Below are positions 8,427 through 17,704 of a stretch of 64,000 nucleotides of DNA, piece after piece. The translations under genes and the position numbers were made by a program. Numbering within the stretch: position 1 is the stretch's first letter; each line of letters opens with the position of its first letter. Origin of the DNA: an uncultured Spirochaetales bacterium (GTDB lineage: Bacteria; UBP6; UBA1177); NCBI GenBank assembly GCA_902774115.1, contig CACYHH010000004.1, positions 186,001 to 250,000 of the forward strand. The letters run 5' to 3'. A model generated the notes under the pieces. It ran no database searches and was not told where the DNA came from. It saw only the letters and a list, made by a program, of their open reading frames with translations.

Positions 8427-9929
8427 TCATTTTCCGCCGAGAAGTTTTTTCTCAGCCTTGATAACTGCACCGCGCAGAAGCGGTTCTTTGAAAACGACTA
8501 TTGCCGCAAAAACAAGAAGAAGCACGGTTTTAAAAACAAAAGGAACGATTTTCCCTTCAACCGGAACAAATGCCGCTGCAGCCCGGAAAATCATGGCGAG
8601 CGCAAAATAGAAAACTCCGCTTTTTACGCGGTATGAGATCGGGAAATACTTCTGTCCGATGAAATATGAAGCTGTCATGATCACTAAATTCGAGATCAGT
8701 GATGCCCATGCACACGCCATAAAACCGAATTTCGGCACGAAAATCACTATGATAAGCACCGTTATGATGCAGGCAACAAGCGAAAAATAGCTTCCCCATT
8801 TCGTTCTGTCGGTAAGTTTGTACCAGATCGAAAGATTGGAATAAATTCCAAAGAAAAGTTCGCCGAGCATGACTATCGGCACAACTGCAAGACCTGCAAA
8901 GTATGCGCTTCCGATCAAATGTTTGAAAATATCGAGATAGAATGTAATCCCGAGAAAAACAAAAAGCGAAAAAAGGAGAAAATAGTGCATGACATCGACG
9001 TAAATCGAGGTATCGTCCCCTTTTTTGTAACGGAAAACAAACGGTTCGTAGGCATATCTGAAAGCCTGAAGCGACATCACCATTATCACGCTGATCTTAA
9101 AGCACGCGCCGTAAATACCGAGCTGGGAATTGGCTTCTGCCGGATCTGAAAACAGGTACGGAAAGAGGATCTTGTCGGCAGTCTGGTTGAAAATTCCGGC
9201 AACTCCGAAAAGAAGGATCGGGAACGAATATGCAAAAATCCTCTTCATAAGTTTTGCGTCGAAATGCCACTTGAAAAGGAAATCGGGCGAAAGCGCAAGC
9301 AGGGTGAAAGCCGACGAAACCACGTTGGAAACGAAGACATAACGGATTTCAAGCCCCGGAGACCAGATCAGATTTACAGCTGTAAAACCGTTTTTCGAAA
9401 GCCACGGCGCGGCAATCAGGAAAAAGAGGTTGAGCCCGATATTTATAGCGATCGAAGCTAATTTTATACCTGCAAAACGGAACGCCTTCTGCTTGTGACG
9501 CAGATTCGCGAAAGGAACAGCGCAGAAAGCATCCATAGCGACGATCACGGCGAGCATCATGACGAATTCGCTGTACCCGGCATAGCCCATCGCAGCCGAT
9601 AGCGGTCTTAAAAACAGCGCAACCGCAAGGATGAAAAGCGTTGAAGTCGCTGCAAGCGAAGTGAGGATCGTGCCGTAGACCCGCTTAGGATCGGGCTCTT
9701 TGTTGATGAATCTGAAAAACCCCGTCTCCATTCCGTAAGTCAGGATGACGAGCATGAGAGCCGTCCAGCCGTAAAGATTCGTAACTATGCCGTAATCGCT
9801 CGTTCTCACAAGCACTCTCGTGTAGACAGGCACCAGCATCCAGTTGAGAAAACGCCCGACAATGCTGCTCAAACCGTAAACCGCACTCTCTCCGAGCAGC
9901 TTTTTCATTATTGAACCGTTTGAAGTCAT
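8427..9929 (-). CDS. polysaccharide flippase (MATE/Wzx-like), oligosaccharide exporter
   Basis: A 500-residue polytopic membrane protein with about 12-14 hydrophobic segments. The N-terminal KLLGESAVYGLSSIVGRFLNW is typical of the Wzx/MurJ-like polysaccharide biosynthesis branch of the MOP superfamily. The motif YTRVLVRTSDYGIVTNLYG follows. These proteins flip lipid-linked sugar units across the inner membrane. No glycosyltransferases neighbour it, so the cargo is unknown. ATG 9929 follows GGGGA; an in-frame TTG four codons earlier is less likely. It is a single-gene unit. Confidence 0.85.
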   Translation of the reverse strand: MTSNGSIMKKLLGESAVYGLSSIVGRFLNWMLVPVYTRVLVRTSDYGIVTNLYGWTALMLVILTYGMETGFFRFINKEPDPKRVYGTILTSLAATSTLFILAVALFLRPLSAAMGYAGYSEFVMMLAVIVAMDAFCAVPFANLRHKQKAFRFAGIKLASIAINIGLNLFFLIAAPWLSKNGFTAVNLIWSPGLEIRYVFVSNVVSSAFTLLALSPDFLFKWHFDAKLMKRIFAYSFPILLFGVAGIFNQTADKILFPYLFSDPAEANSQLGIYGACFKISVIMVMSLQAFRYAYEPFVFRYKKGDDTSIYVDVMHYFLLFSLFVFLGITFYLDIFKHLIGSAYFAGLAVVPIVMLGELFFGIYSNLSIWYKLTDRTKWGSYFSLVACIITVLIIVIFVPKFGFMACAWASLISNLVIMTASYFIGQKYFPISYRVKSGVFYFALAMIFRAAAAFVPVEGKIVPFVFKTVLLLVFAAIVVFKEPLLRGAVIKAEKKLLGGK

Positions 9930-9958
9930 ATTTCCCCGCAAAAAATCAAAACTGGGCG

Positions 9959-9986
9959 ATTATAGTTTCCGAAGAACCTTTTGCAA
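9959..9986 (-). promoter_or_regulatory. promoter of the flippase gene
   Basis: TTGCAA (9981-9986), 16-base spacer, TATAAT (9959-9964) on the reverse strand, 30 bases before the ATG. Confidence 0.75.
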
Positions 9987-9995
9987 GTGGGAACC

Positions 9996-10023
9996 TTGAT
10001 TTTCTAATAATTATTTGTATAAA
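9996..10023 (+). promoter_or_regulatory. promoter of the TPR protein-leuS unit
   Basis: TTGATT (9996-10001), 16-base spacer, TATAAA (10018-10023). It is divergent from and adjacent to the flippase promoter, only nine bases apart. Confidence 0.7.
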
Positions 10024-10050
10024 AACCGTGCTTTGTTTGCGGGAGGTTTT

Positions 10051-12489
10051 ATGAGCAGAAAACTTCAGACACTGGAAGAGCAGTACAATTCGAATCCGAA
10101 TCTGCCGAATTTAATTGAATATCTCGAAGAGTGCAAACGCGAATCGGAGTGGCAGACGATCATTAAGGTGACCGAGATCAGAAGCGGCTCGGAAACTCCT
10201 GAAGTCCACTTCTACCGCGGGACAGCGCTCATAAACCTCGGCAAAAAAAAGGAAGGCATCAAAGAACTGAAAATGGTCATCGCCGCGAATCCGAACCACT
10301 TTGCAGCAAAACGCGAACTTGAAAAATACGCGGATGACGAAGAGGCTGAAACTTCCGACACGAAGGCGAACAAAACGGTGCGCGACATCGTCATCGTCAA
10401 ACCGGCGCTCGAAACGAACGAGCACTACAACAGGCTGAAACTGCGGAATTTTGCAATCGCGGTCGTCTTTATTGCCGGAATTATCGCTGCTCTCTGCTTC
10501 GCTTTGAAGGAAAATCCGGCGAAAAAATACGAAGAAATGCTCGAAAATCCGCTTGCAAGTTTCACTTCGCTCTCGTTTGCAGACTATGCGGCGACTGTGC
10601 GCGAACTCAAATTAGCCGACATCCGGGAAGGAATGGGCGACAACATCAAAAAGTCGATTCTGTGGATGTACGCCCTTGCAATACTTGATTTTCATATCAC
10701 TCCGGACTTTGAAGACAGCGACATCCCGCAGTTCAGGATCTATTCGACTCTCGTTTCGGACAAAGGGAAAGAGCTCACACAGCTTGTAGATTCGATTGAA
10801 AACCGCGTTCCGCCGGTCGATACCGAATATTTCCACAAACTCGATTTCGAATATCCTGCAACGAAGCAGAAAATAGCGGTTCTCGAACTTGATATCCCCG
10901 AGAAAATCGAAAAATCGAATCTCCGCGAAAGTTTTTACACCGCGCTCATGCTTTTCAGACAGGATAAATTTCAGAATGCAGCAGAACTTAACAACCGGAT
11001 TTTAGAGGCTTTTCCGCACTATGAACTTTCACAGAAACTGAAAATAATGGTTGATGCGAAAGATGCGCTTGAAAACGGAAAAGAACTTGAAAACGCCGAG
11101 CACAGCGGAGCGATTCTAGACAACTGGAAGAATCTGAGCCAGGAAAGGTACTTCTTCGGCGAAGCAAAAATCCTTCTCGGCCAGGCTATGAAAGACGAAA
11201 AAGTTGTCGTCGACGGCTTTTATTCGGTCTGCCCGGGACGCACTTTCTGCCGTAACATTGCACGTGAATTTATTAAGAAAAATCCGAACGAAGCATACCG
11301 TATGGCGCTTTACATGAAAGAAAAAAAGGACACGGCGCGCGACGGCGAAGATATCAAACTCGTTCTCGAAGCAAGCCTTGCCAATAACGACTACAGCAAC
11401 TGCTACTTTGCATACCACGAACTCCAGCAGTTCTTTCCGGACAGCGTAAACAGCGATATTTTCAAGGCCGGAGCCCTCTGCAGCGAGAAAAACGGCTACT
11501 TCGAAGAAGCGGTTGCGGCTTACGAACAGATAAACGAGAAAGACAAAAACGACAATACCACCGCGAAAATCCTGAGTATGAAATACCGCCTCACAAACGA
11601 AGAGCTTTACCTTAACCAGCTCAAGGGGCTTGTCGGGAAAAATCCAGAAAATTTAGGTATGCTCTACGCGTTTTTTGATGTTCTTGCACACAAAAACGAT
11701 ATTCCCGAAGTAATAAAACTGCTTGAAAGGATCTATGCTCTTGAAACTGCCGAAAACAAGATGAACGTGATAAACGAATTCCTGAAATTCGGCGCGGTTT
11801 ACCAGGCTGTAAAAACTCTGGAAAAGCTGAACACGAAAGAGGCGCGCTCTAAACTCAACGAAATCTACAACCGCTACATGCTTTTCGACAAGGCCGATTC
11901 CTATCTCGAACTCGGCAAAAACAACGATCCGATCTGGATCGCACTCAGAGAACAGATCAAAATGAAGGATGCAGGCGAACTCGAAATCGTCTCGAAAGAG
12001 ACCGACAAACTTATGGGAACACTGCAGCGCTGCGAACCGGCACTGCTCTATCTCAAAGCCGAAATCTACAGAAGTCAGGGAGACAAACAGCGCACTTTCG
12101 CAACGATCGACGCAATGCTCGAATGCAACAGGTTCTATCTGCCCGCTCTCGCCTTCGCTTCGGAAATAACTTACTATCAGGGCGATCTGACAAAGGCGAA
12201 AAACGGGCTCAACTACATTCTCGAAAACGAAAAATTTCTCTCTCCCGGCGAGCTCATCATGCACAACTATCTGATTTTACTGAACGCCGAGATCATGGTA
12301 AACGAAGGTCTGGAAAACAAAATCATCGCATATATGCAGAAAAATCTCGACAAAAAGCAGCCGATGGGTCTGCGCGAAGTCGAAATCATCACCGACATAA
12401 CGGAAAAGCTCAAAGATGCAAAGCAGAAAGTTTTAAGAAAGTTCCTTTTGAAAAATTATAAATTTTCAGTTCCTTTTAACGAAAGATGA
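10051..12489 (+). CDS. single-pass membrane protein with TPR-like repeats
   Basis: 812 residues, no named family recognised. ATG 10051 follows GGGAGG. Residues about 1-110 look like short tetratricopeptide-type helices (for example HFYRGTALINLGKKKEGIKEL). One membrane segment sits at about 130-152 (NFAIAVVFIAGIIAALCFAL). The remaining 650 residues are helical and Lys/Glu-rich with many TPR-like units, probably on the far side of the membrane. TPR proteins are usually scaffolds for complexes. The stop codon lies 12 bases before the leuS ATG, so the two genes are coupled. A role in translation is not implied by that alone. Confidence 0.75.
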   Translation: MSRKLQTLEEQYNSNPNLPNLIEYLEECKRESEWQTIIKVTEIRSGSETPEVHFYRGTALINLGKKKEGIKELKMVIAANPNHFAAKRELEKYADDEEAETSDTKANKTVRDIVIVKPALETNEHYNRLKLRNFAIAVVFIAGIIAALCFALKENPAKKYEEMLENPLASFTSLSFADYAATVRELKLADIREGMGDNIKKSILWMYALAILDFHITPDFEDSDIPQFRIYSTLVSDKGKELTQLVDSIENRVPPVDTEYFHKLDFEYPATKQKIAVLELDIPEKIEKSNLRESFYTALMLFRQDKFQNAAELNNRILEAFPHYELSQKLKIMVDAKDALENGKELENAEHSGAILDNWKNLSQERYFFGEAKILLGQAMKDEKVVVDGFYSVCPGRTFCRNIAREFIKKNPNEAYRMALYMKEKKDTARDGEDIKLVLEASLANNDYSNCYFAYHELQQFFPDSVNSDIFKAGALCSEKNGYFEEAVAAYEQINEKDKNDNTTAKILSMKYRLTNEELYLNQLKGLVGKNPENLGMLYAFFDVLAHKNDIPEVIKLLERIYALETAENKMNVINEFLKFGAVYQAVKTLEKLNTKEARSKLNEIYNRYMLFDKADSYLELGKNNDPIWIALREQIKMKDAGELEIVSKETDKLMGTLQRCEPALLYLKAEIYRSQGDKQRTFATIDAMLECNRFYLPALAFASEITYYQGDLTKAKNGLNYILENEKFLSPGELIMHNYLILLNAEIMVNEGLENKIIAYMQKNLDKKQPMGLREVEIITDITEKLKDAKQKVLRKFLLKNYKFSVPFNER

Positions 12490-12500
12490 TTGGAGGAATC

Positions 12501-15047
12501 ATGCTTTACGAACACAAGAAAATAGAGCCGAAATGGCAGAAAAAGTGGAGAGAATCGGGAATTTTTGAATACAAAGGTGCGGCCGATCCGCGTCCGAAAT
12601 ACTACATGCTTGAGATGTTCCCCTACCCGTCAGGCAGACTTCACATGGGGCATGTCAGAAACTATTCGATAGGCGATGTCGTCGCACGTTACTACTTCAG
12701 AAAAGGGTTCAACGTCCTTCATCCAATAGGCTGGGACTCGTTCGGTCTTCCGGCAGAAAACGCTGCAATCGAAAACAAGATTCCGCCGGCAAAATGGACT
12801 TATGCCAACATCGACAACATGCGCGAACGCTTCCATCAGCTCGGTTTCAGCTATGACTGGAGCCGCGAAACCGCGACATGCAGGCCGGAATACTACCGCT
12901 GGGAACAGAAATTCTTCATCGAGATGTTCAACCGAGGCCTTGTCTACAAAAAGAACAGCGAAGTCAACTGGTGCCCGAAATGCAACACCGTCCTTGCCAA
13001 CGAGCAGGTCGAAAACGGCATCTGCTGGAGACATGGCTGCCAGGTCGAAAAACGCAAGATCGAGCAGTGGTATTTCAAAATCACCGACTATGCGCAGGAG
13101 CTTCTCGACTGTCTTGACGAGCTCAAAGGCTGGCCCGACAACGTAAAAGAGATGCAGCGCAACTGGATCGGAAGAAGCGAAGGTACCTACATCGACTTCA
13201 AATTTGCCGACAGTGATGAAACCGCGACTGTCTTTACGACACGTCCTGACACGCTCATGGGTGTAACTTTCGTCAGCATGGCGGTCGAGCACGAGTTCAC
13301 TGCGAAATTTCTTGAAGACGCTCCCAACCGCGCCGAGATGCAGGCATTTATCGACGAAGTCAAGCGTCTGCACCTTGAGACACGCGATGAAAACTACGAA
13401 AAGAAGGGCTTCTTCACGGGCAAATATCTGATCCATCCGCTCACCGGCGAGAAGGTTCCTCTCTACTTCGCGAACTTCGTCCTTGCAGGCTACGGAACGG
13501 GAATCGTAATGGCGGTTCCGGCTCACGACCAGCGCGATTTTGACTTCGCAAAGAAGTACGGCCTTCCGGTAAAAATCGTTATCCAGCCTGAAGACAAAGC
13601 TCTTGAAGAACCGCTTGCAGAGGCTTATACCGAGCCCGGTGTCCTCGTCAACAGCGGCATTTTCGATGGCACAAAATCGACTGACGCAAAAAAGAAGATC
13701 AGCGATTACGTCATCAAAGAAGGAAAAGGAAGAATCGGCGTCAACTACAGGCTTCGCGACTGGGGCATCAGCCGTCAGAGATACTGGGGAACACCGATCC
13801 CGATGATAAACTGCCCGAAATGCGGCACGGTTCCCGAAAAAATCGAGAATCTTCCTGTCAGACTTCCCGAAAACGTCGAATTTACAGGCGTTACAAGTCC
13901 GCTCAAGGATATGCCCGAATTTTACGAGACGACTTGCCCGATCTGCGGCGGCAAGGCGACACGCGAGACAGACACGATGGACACTTTCGTCGAAAGTTCG
14001 TGGTATCACATGAGATACTGCGATCCGAAGAGCTCGGACGTTCCCTTCTCACGCAAGGAAGTCGATCACGCTATGCCGGTCGACCAGTATATCGGAGGAG
14101 TAGAACACGCCGTAATGCACCTGCTCTACACCAGGTTTTTCACCAAAATCCTGGCCGATTTAGGTTATGTCGGATTCCGCGAGCCGGTCAAAAACCTTCT
14201 TACGCAGGGAATGGTCTGCATGGAGTCTTATTCCAACGATTCCGGCTACTTATATCCTGATGAAGTTTACAAGAAAGACGGCAAATATTACACCATTTCC
14301 GATGATTCTCCGGTAAATGTCGGCAGAGTCGAAAAAATGAGCAAATCGAAGAAAAACGTCGTCGATCCGCTCGTTCTCATCGACAAATACGGTGCCGACA
14401 CGGCAAGACTTTTCGTCCTCTTCGCGGCTCCGCCCGAGAAAGACCTCGAATGGTCGGAAGAAGGCGTCGAAGGATGCAGCAGATTCCTCACCAGGATCTG
14501 GAACATCGTCACAGCTAACGAAGAGATCATCAGAAACTTCGCCGACCCCGAAAATGTTGAAGGCGCCGGCAAGGAACTCTGGTCGAAAACCCACGAAACA
14601 ATCAAAAAAGTCGGTGACGAAATCGAAAGATTCCACTTTAACACCGCAATCAGCGCGATCATGGAACTTGTCAACGCGGCATACAAACTTAAGCCCGTTG
14701 CCGACATCGAAAAAGCAGTCCTCGCACAGGCTCTCCGCTCGATAATCCTCCTTCTCAACCCGTTTGCGCCGCACATCACCGAAGAACTTGCGGAAATCTG
14801 CGGCATGAAGGAAATCGCCGAAACACCGTTCCCCAAACTCGACGAAAAAGCGCTCGTCAAAGACGAAATCCTCGTCGTAGTCCAGGTAAACGGCAAACTC
14901 CGCGACAAAATGAACTTCCCCGCAAACGTCACCGCAGCCGAAGTCGAAGCGGCAGTCAGGGCGAAAGACTACTCGAAATTCCTCAAATCGGGCGAAATCA
15001 AAAAAGTCGTCTACATCCCCGGCAAACTCGTGAATGTGGTCGGGTAA
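12501..15047 (+). CDS. leuS: leucyl-tRNA synthetase
   Basis: An 848-residue class I aminoacyl-tRNA synthetase that charges tRNA-Leu. It has HMGH within PYPSGRLHMGHVRNYS near residue 46 (HIGH signature), a CP1 editing domain with TTRPDTLMGVTF near 246 and GIVMAVPAHDQRDFDFA near 334, zinc-ribbon-like Cys pairs (CPKCN near 158, CPKC and CPIC near 440-480), and KMSKSKKNV near 613. The C-terminal anticodon-binding and Leu-specific domains are present. ATG 12501 is chosen because GGAGG precedes it, whereas an ATG five codons earlier overlaps the upstream stop. Confidence 0.97.
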   Translation: MLYEHKKIEPKWQKKWRESGIFEYKGAADPRPKYYMLEMFPYPSGRLHMGHVRNYSIGDVVARYYFRKGFNVLHPIGWDSFGLPAENAAIENKIPPAKWTYANIDNMRERFHQLGFSYDWSRETATCRPEYYRWEQKFFIEMFNRGLVYKKNSEVNWCPKCNTVLANEQVENGICWRHGCQVEKRKIEQWYFKITDYAQELLDCLDELKGWPDNVKEMQRNWIGRSEGTYIDFKFADSDETATVFTTRPDTLMGVTFVSMAVEHEFTAKFLEDAPNRAEMQAFIDEVKRLHLETRDENYEKKGFFTGKYLIHPLTGEKVPLYFANFVLAGYGTGIVMAVPAHDQRDFDFAKKYGLPVKIVIQPEDKALEEPLAEAYTEPGVLVNSGIFDGTKSTDAKKKISDYVIKEGKGRIGVNYRLRDWGISRQRYWGTPIPMINCPKCGTVPEKIENLPVRLPENVEFTGVTSPLKDMPEFYETTCPICGGKATRETDTMDTFVESSWYHMRYCDPKSSDVPFSRKEVDHAMPVDQYIGGVEHAVMHLLYTRFFTKILADLGYVGFREPVKNLLTQGMVCMESYSNDSGYLYPDEVYKKDGKYYTISDDSPVNVGRVEKMSKSKKNVVDPLVLIDKYGADTARLFVLFAAPPEKDLEWSEEGVEGCSRFLTRIWNIVTANEEIIRNFADPENVEGAGKELWSKTHETIKKVGDEIERFHFNTAISAIMELVNAAYKLKPVADIEKAVLAQALRSIILLLNPFAPHITEELAEICGMKEIAETPFPKLDEKALVKDEILVVVQVNGKLRDKMNFPANVTAAEVEAAVRAKDYSKFLKSGEIKKVVYIPGKLVNVVG

Positions 15048-15063
15048 ACAGACTCTTCACTCA

Positions 15064-15154
15064 TTTCGACAGGCTCAATGACCAGAATACCGGTTTGCGT
15101 CATGTTGAGGCTTGCCGAAACATCTCTAAGATTCTTCGCTCTGCTCAGAATGAC
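15064..15154. repeat. palindromic dispersed-repeat element between leuS and the HAD gene
   Basis: TTTCGACAGGCTCAATGAC (15064-15082) pairs imperfectly with the segment at 15099-15120 that reads GTCATGTTGAGGCTTGCC and continues GAAA. It is followed by a segment (15129-15154) whose reverse complement reads GTCATTCTGAGCAGAGCG then AAGAATCT. Repeats of the type GTCATTCTGAGC...CGAAGAATC are, from memory, scattered through many bacterial genomes. The two genes are convergent, so the element could also stop transcription from both sides. Confidence 0.55.
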
Positions 15155-15810
15155 TAATTTTTATCAGCCAGTTCAAGAAGTTCTTTCGGCTCAGAAATAA
15201 GGATATCGGCTCCAAGAGCAATTAAATCCTCTTTTCTGCCGAAGCCCCAGAGGCATCCGACAGAGGTTATCCCCGCATTTTTCGCAGTCAGGATATCGGC
15301 TTTCATGTCGCCGACATAAACGGTTTGCGAAAGCGGAACTTTCGTTATTTCAGATATTTCGAATATCCCGTCGGGAGCGGGTTTGAGCGGCTTTCCGGGG
15401 CGTTCGCCAAGGATCGCGTCAAAATGGAATTCGCCGAGAATGGTTTCGGCGTTTAGAAGCGCGTATTTGTGCTCTTTGTTGGTAAGAATCGAGATTTTTA
15501 TCCTTCTTTCAACAAGCCCCGAAAGTGTTTCCCTGATCCCTAGAAAGGGCGGGATCGTGCCTACTCCTTCTTCGTGGTAAAGGTCGAGAACTTCTGGCAG
15601 AAGGACCGGGATCACATCGTCCGGAGCCTCTTTCGGAAGCGCACGGCGAAGCAGCATCCGCATTCCGTCACCGACAAAACTTTTGTATTCTTCGATGGTA
15701 TGCGTTGAAAAGCCGTGTTTCTTCAAAATTCTGTTGTTTGTCCTTGAAATGATGTCGAGCGTGTCAAGAAGCGTTCCGTCCATATCGAAAATTACCGATT
15801 TCAGCTGCAT
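15154..15810 (-). CDS. HAD-superfamily phosphatase, phosphoglycolate phosphatase-like
   Basis: 218 residues. DMDGTLLDT near residue 9 holds the nucleophile Asp and acid/base Asp of HAD hydrolases. SILTNKEHKY near 107 is motif II, the conserved Lys lies in GKPLKPAPDG near 137, and GDMKADILTAKNAG near 168 is motif IV. It is closest in layout to Gph-type phosphoglycolate phosphatases, but substrates vary in this family. GAGG precedes the ATG. It is the last gene of an operon with the LtaS-like and Lgt-like genes, so a phosphorylated by-product of lipid metabolism (for example glycerol phosphate) is a possible substrate; that is inference. Confidence 0.88.
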   Translation of the reverse strand: MQLKSVIFDMDGTLLDTLDIISRTNNRILKKHGFSTHTIEEYKSFVGDGMRMLLRRALPKEAPDDVIPVLLPEVLDLYHEEGVGTIPPFLGIRETLSGLVERRIKISILTNKEHKYALLNAETILGEFHFDAILGERPGKPLKPAPDGIFEISEITKVPLSQTVYVGDMKADILTAKNAGITSVGCLWGFGRKEDLIALGADILISEPKELLELADKN

Positions 15811-15829
15811 TTTTCCTCAATTTTACAGT

Positions 15830-17704
15830 TTATTTTTTGCCGTTTACAGCTCTGCTGTTTAACTCATAATTTTTGTATTCGATGTAAATTCTTAATTGTT
15901 TCAGCCTATTGTCATCAAGCGTATCTGCAAGATTATTTTCTTCCATAGGATCTGCCTTAAGGTCAAAATAATAATTTTTGCCCGTAACATGGTTAAAGAA
16001 AAATTTGCGGTTTCCGTCCAAAATTCCGCTGTGAAGATTCATCGCTCTCGTGTAGATAAATACCGGTTTTGCGGTTCCGTCAAACATATTGCTGCCGTTC
16101 CACGAACTTTCGGGTTCGATTCCGGCCAGAGCGGCCATGGTCGGCGCAACATCGAGAACAGTTGTCGGATTCGTAATTGTTTCAGGCGATTTATCGGTAA
16201 TTCCCTTGATGTAAATCAGAAACGGAACATGAAGATTTTCATCCCACAGATAATTCGGATGGATAAAGTTTCCGACTTTTCTGCCGAATCCCTCTCCGTG
16301 GTCACTGGTAAAGACAACTATTGAATGTTCAAGAATATTTTCTTCTTCAAGCCTGTTCAGGAACTCTTTCATTTTTTCGTTCATATATTCCTGAGATTTG
16401 TAGTAACGCTCCAGATGACCGAGCTTTGAAGTGTCTTCAAACGGAACCTCGTAAGGCGCGTGAGTCCAGTATGGAAAATAGAGGGCGAAAAACGGTTTGT
16501 TTTTTGACCTGACTTCCTGAATATGCTTGAAAAAATATTCCTGAACGATTTCCTCCTCTATTGCTGTTTCCGTGCCGAACTTCTTTTTGAAACCGCCGTT
16601 TGCAATGATTTCAGAAGGCTCGAAAACATAGTCGATTTTTTTGATTATTCCTGAATTTTCGAATTCATCGAAATCAAGTGTGACGGGTGAATAGAACGAA
16701 GTCGAATATCCGTTTTTCCTGAATGCGTCAAAAATCGAAACGCAGTCGAAAGATACGTCCGATTTTGTGATCGAAGCGTAATCGGTTCCCGGAATATCGG
16801 AACAGAAAAGCGAAAGAACAGATCTTGTCGTAGCGGGGAAAACGGTTCTATGCGAAACAAAACTTATTGATTTTTTTGACAAATCCGTCAAAAACAAAAG
16901 TCTGCTGTTTATATCGCCGCCGATCGGAGTTCTTTCAAAAGCGGTACTTTCCAAAATGACGAAAATCACGTTTTTCCATTTTGTCTGCGAATAGTCGAAG
17001 TCGATTTTCGGGAAAGTTTCGTCTTCACCGGAAATCCCAGGGTATTGGACTTCTTCAGCCTCCTTGTTGACGTCGAGATAGTAACTGCTTAAAATCCTTG
17101 TCGAAAAATACTCAAAGAGAGGACTTTTTTCAAGATCAACCTTCTCTTCGAACGGAAAAAACATCGGAATAAAAAAGAAAATAATATTCAGTCCGAGCAG
17201 AACCTGCACAGCTTTGTCCGAAAAAGGTTTTACACAAGGTTTCTTTTTTGCGGCAAAAAGCAGCATCAAAACAAGTACAAGAAAATAAGATAAAATGATT
17301 CCTGCAAAAAATATGTTCATCGAATAAACGACGTATCTTGATATTTCACCTGAACTGTAAGCCAGAAATTTTGTCAGACCGTAGTTGTTGAACTTGCGGA
17401 AATATTGAAAAAGAGCGACATCGTAAAAAAAGAAAATTACCGACGACAGGAAAAGAAGAGAATAGAACCAGCTCAGCAGCTTGAATTTATTAAATAAATC
17501 GCAAATTCTAAAAAACATGAACAGCAGAATAAAGTCAGCTGCGGCAAAAATCACAGAAAACGGCGGAAAAAACAGGACCGGATGATGGTTCGGAACAAAA
17601 TAAAGATACTGCCCCGCCAGCAGCACTTTGTAAAGCAGCATGAAAAGATAGGAAAGTGTCAGAAAATATCTTGACGATTGAGAAAGTTTAAAAAATTTAA
17701 TCAT
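15830..17704 (-). CDS. LtaS-like sulfatase/phosphoglycerol transferase membrane protein
   Basis: 624 residues: five predicted N-terminal membrane segments, then a large extracytoplasmic alkaline-phosphatase-superfamily domain. Visible are VIFVILESTAFERTP near residue 243 (metal-binding Glu), the FPATTRSVLS segment near 290 with the likely nucleophile Thr, and VVFTSDHGEGFGRK near 468 (metal-binding Asp and His). The architecture matches LTA synthases and related phosphoglycerol or phosphoethanolamine transferases that take head groups from phospholipids. ATG 17704 overlaps the end of the Lgt-like gene by eight bases and is preceded by AGGA. In a diderm the acceptor is more likely a periplasmic glycan, lipid A or a lipoprotein than lipoteichoic acid. 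Confidence 0.82.
   Translation of the reverse strand: MIKFFKLSQSSRYFLTLSYLFMLLYKVLLAGQYLYFVPNHHPVLFFPPFSVIFAAADFILLFMFFRICDLFNKFKLLSWFYSLLFLSSVIFFFYDVALFQYFRKFNNYGLTKFLAYSSGEISRYVVYSMNIFFAGIILSYFLVLVLMLLFAAKKKPCVKPFSDKAVQVLLGLNIIFFFIPMFFPFEEKVDLEKSPLFEYFSTRILSSYYLDVNKEAEEVQYPGISGEDETFPKIDFDYSQTKWKNVIFVILESTAFERTPIGGDINSRLLFLTDLSKKSISFVSHRTVFPATTRSVLSLFCSDIPGTDYASITKSDVSFDCVSIFDAFRKNGYSTSFYSPVTLDFDEFENSGIIKKIDYVFEPSEIIANGGFKKKFGTETAIEEEIVQEYFFKHIQEVRSKNKPFFALYFPYWTHAPYEVPFEDTSKLGHLERYYKSQEYMNEKMKEFLNRLEEENILEHSIVVFTSDHGEGFGRKVGNFIHPNYLWDENLHVPFLIYIKGITDKSPETITNPTTVLDVAPTMAALAGIEPESSWNGSNMFDGTAKPVFIYTRAMNLHSGILDGNRKFFFNHVTGKNYYFDLKADPMEENNLADTLDDNRLKQLRIYIEYKNYELNSRAVNGKK

Noticed and set aside
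9970-9981. CGAAGAACCTTT shared with 48485-48496 as a common operator
   Set aside because: The two copies lie at different places relative to the -10 boxes and lack symmetry; a chance match is likely.
12630-14009. Long open frame of 459 codons opposite leuS, and similar long frames opposite purL, secD, the activase and others
   Set aside because: They are antisense to conserved genes with full motif sets, have Cys/Arg/Phe-rich compositions typical of shadow frames, and lack ribosome sites.
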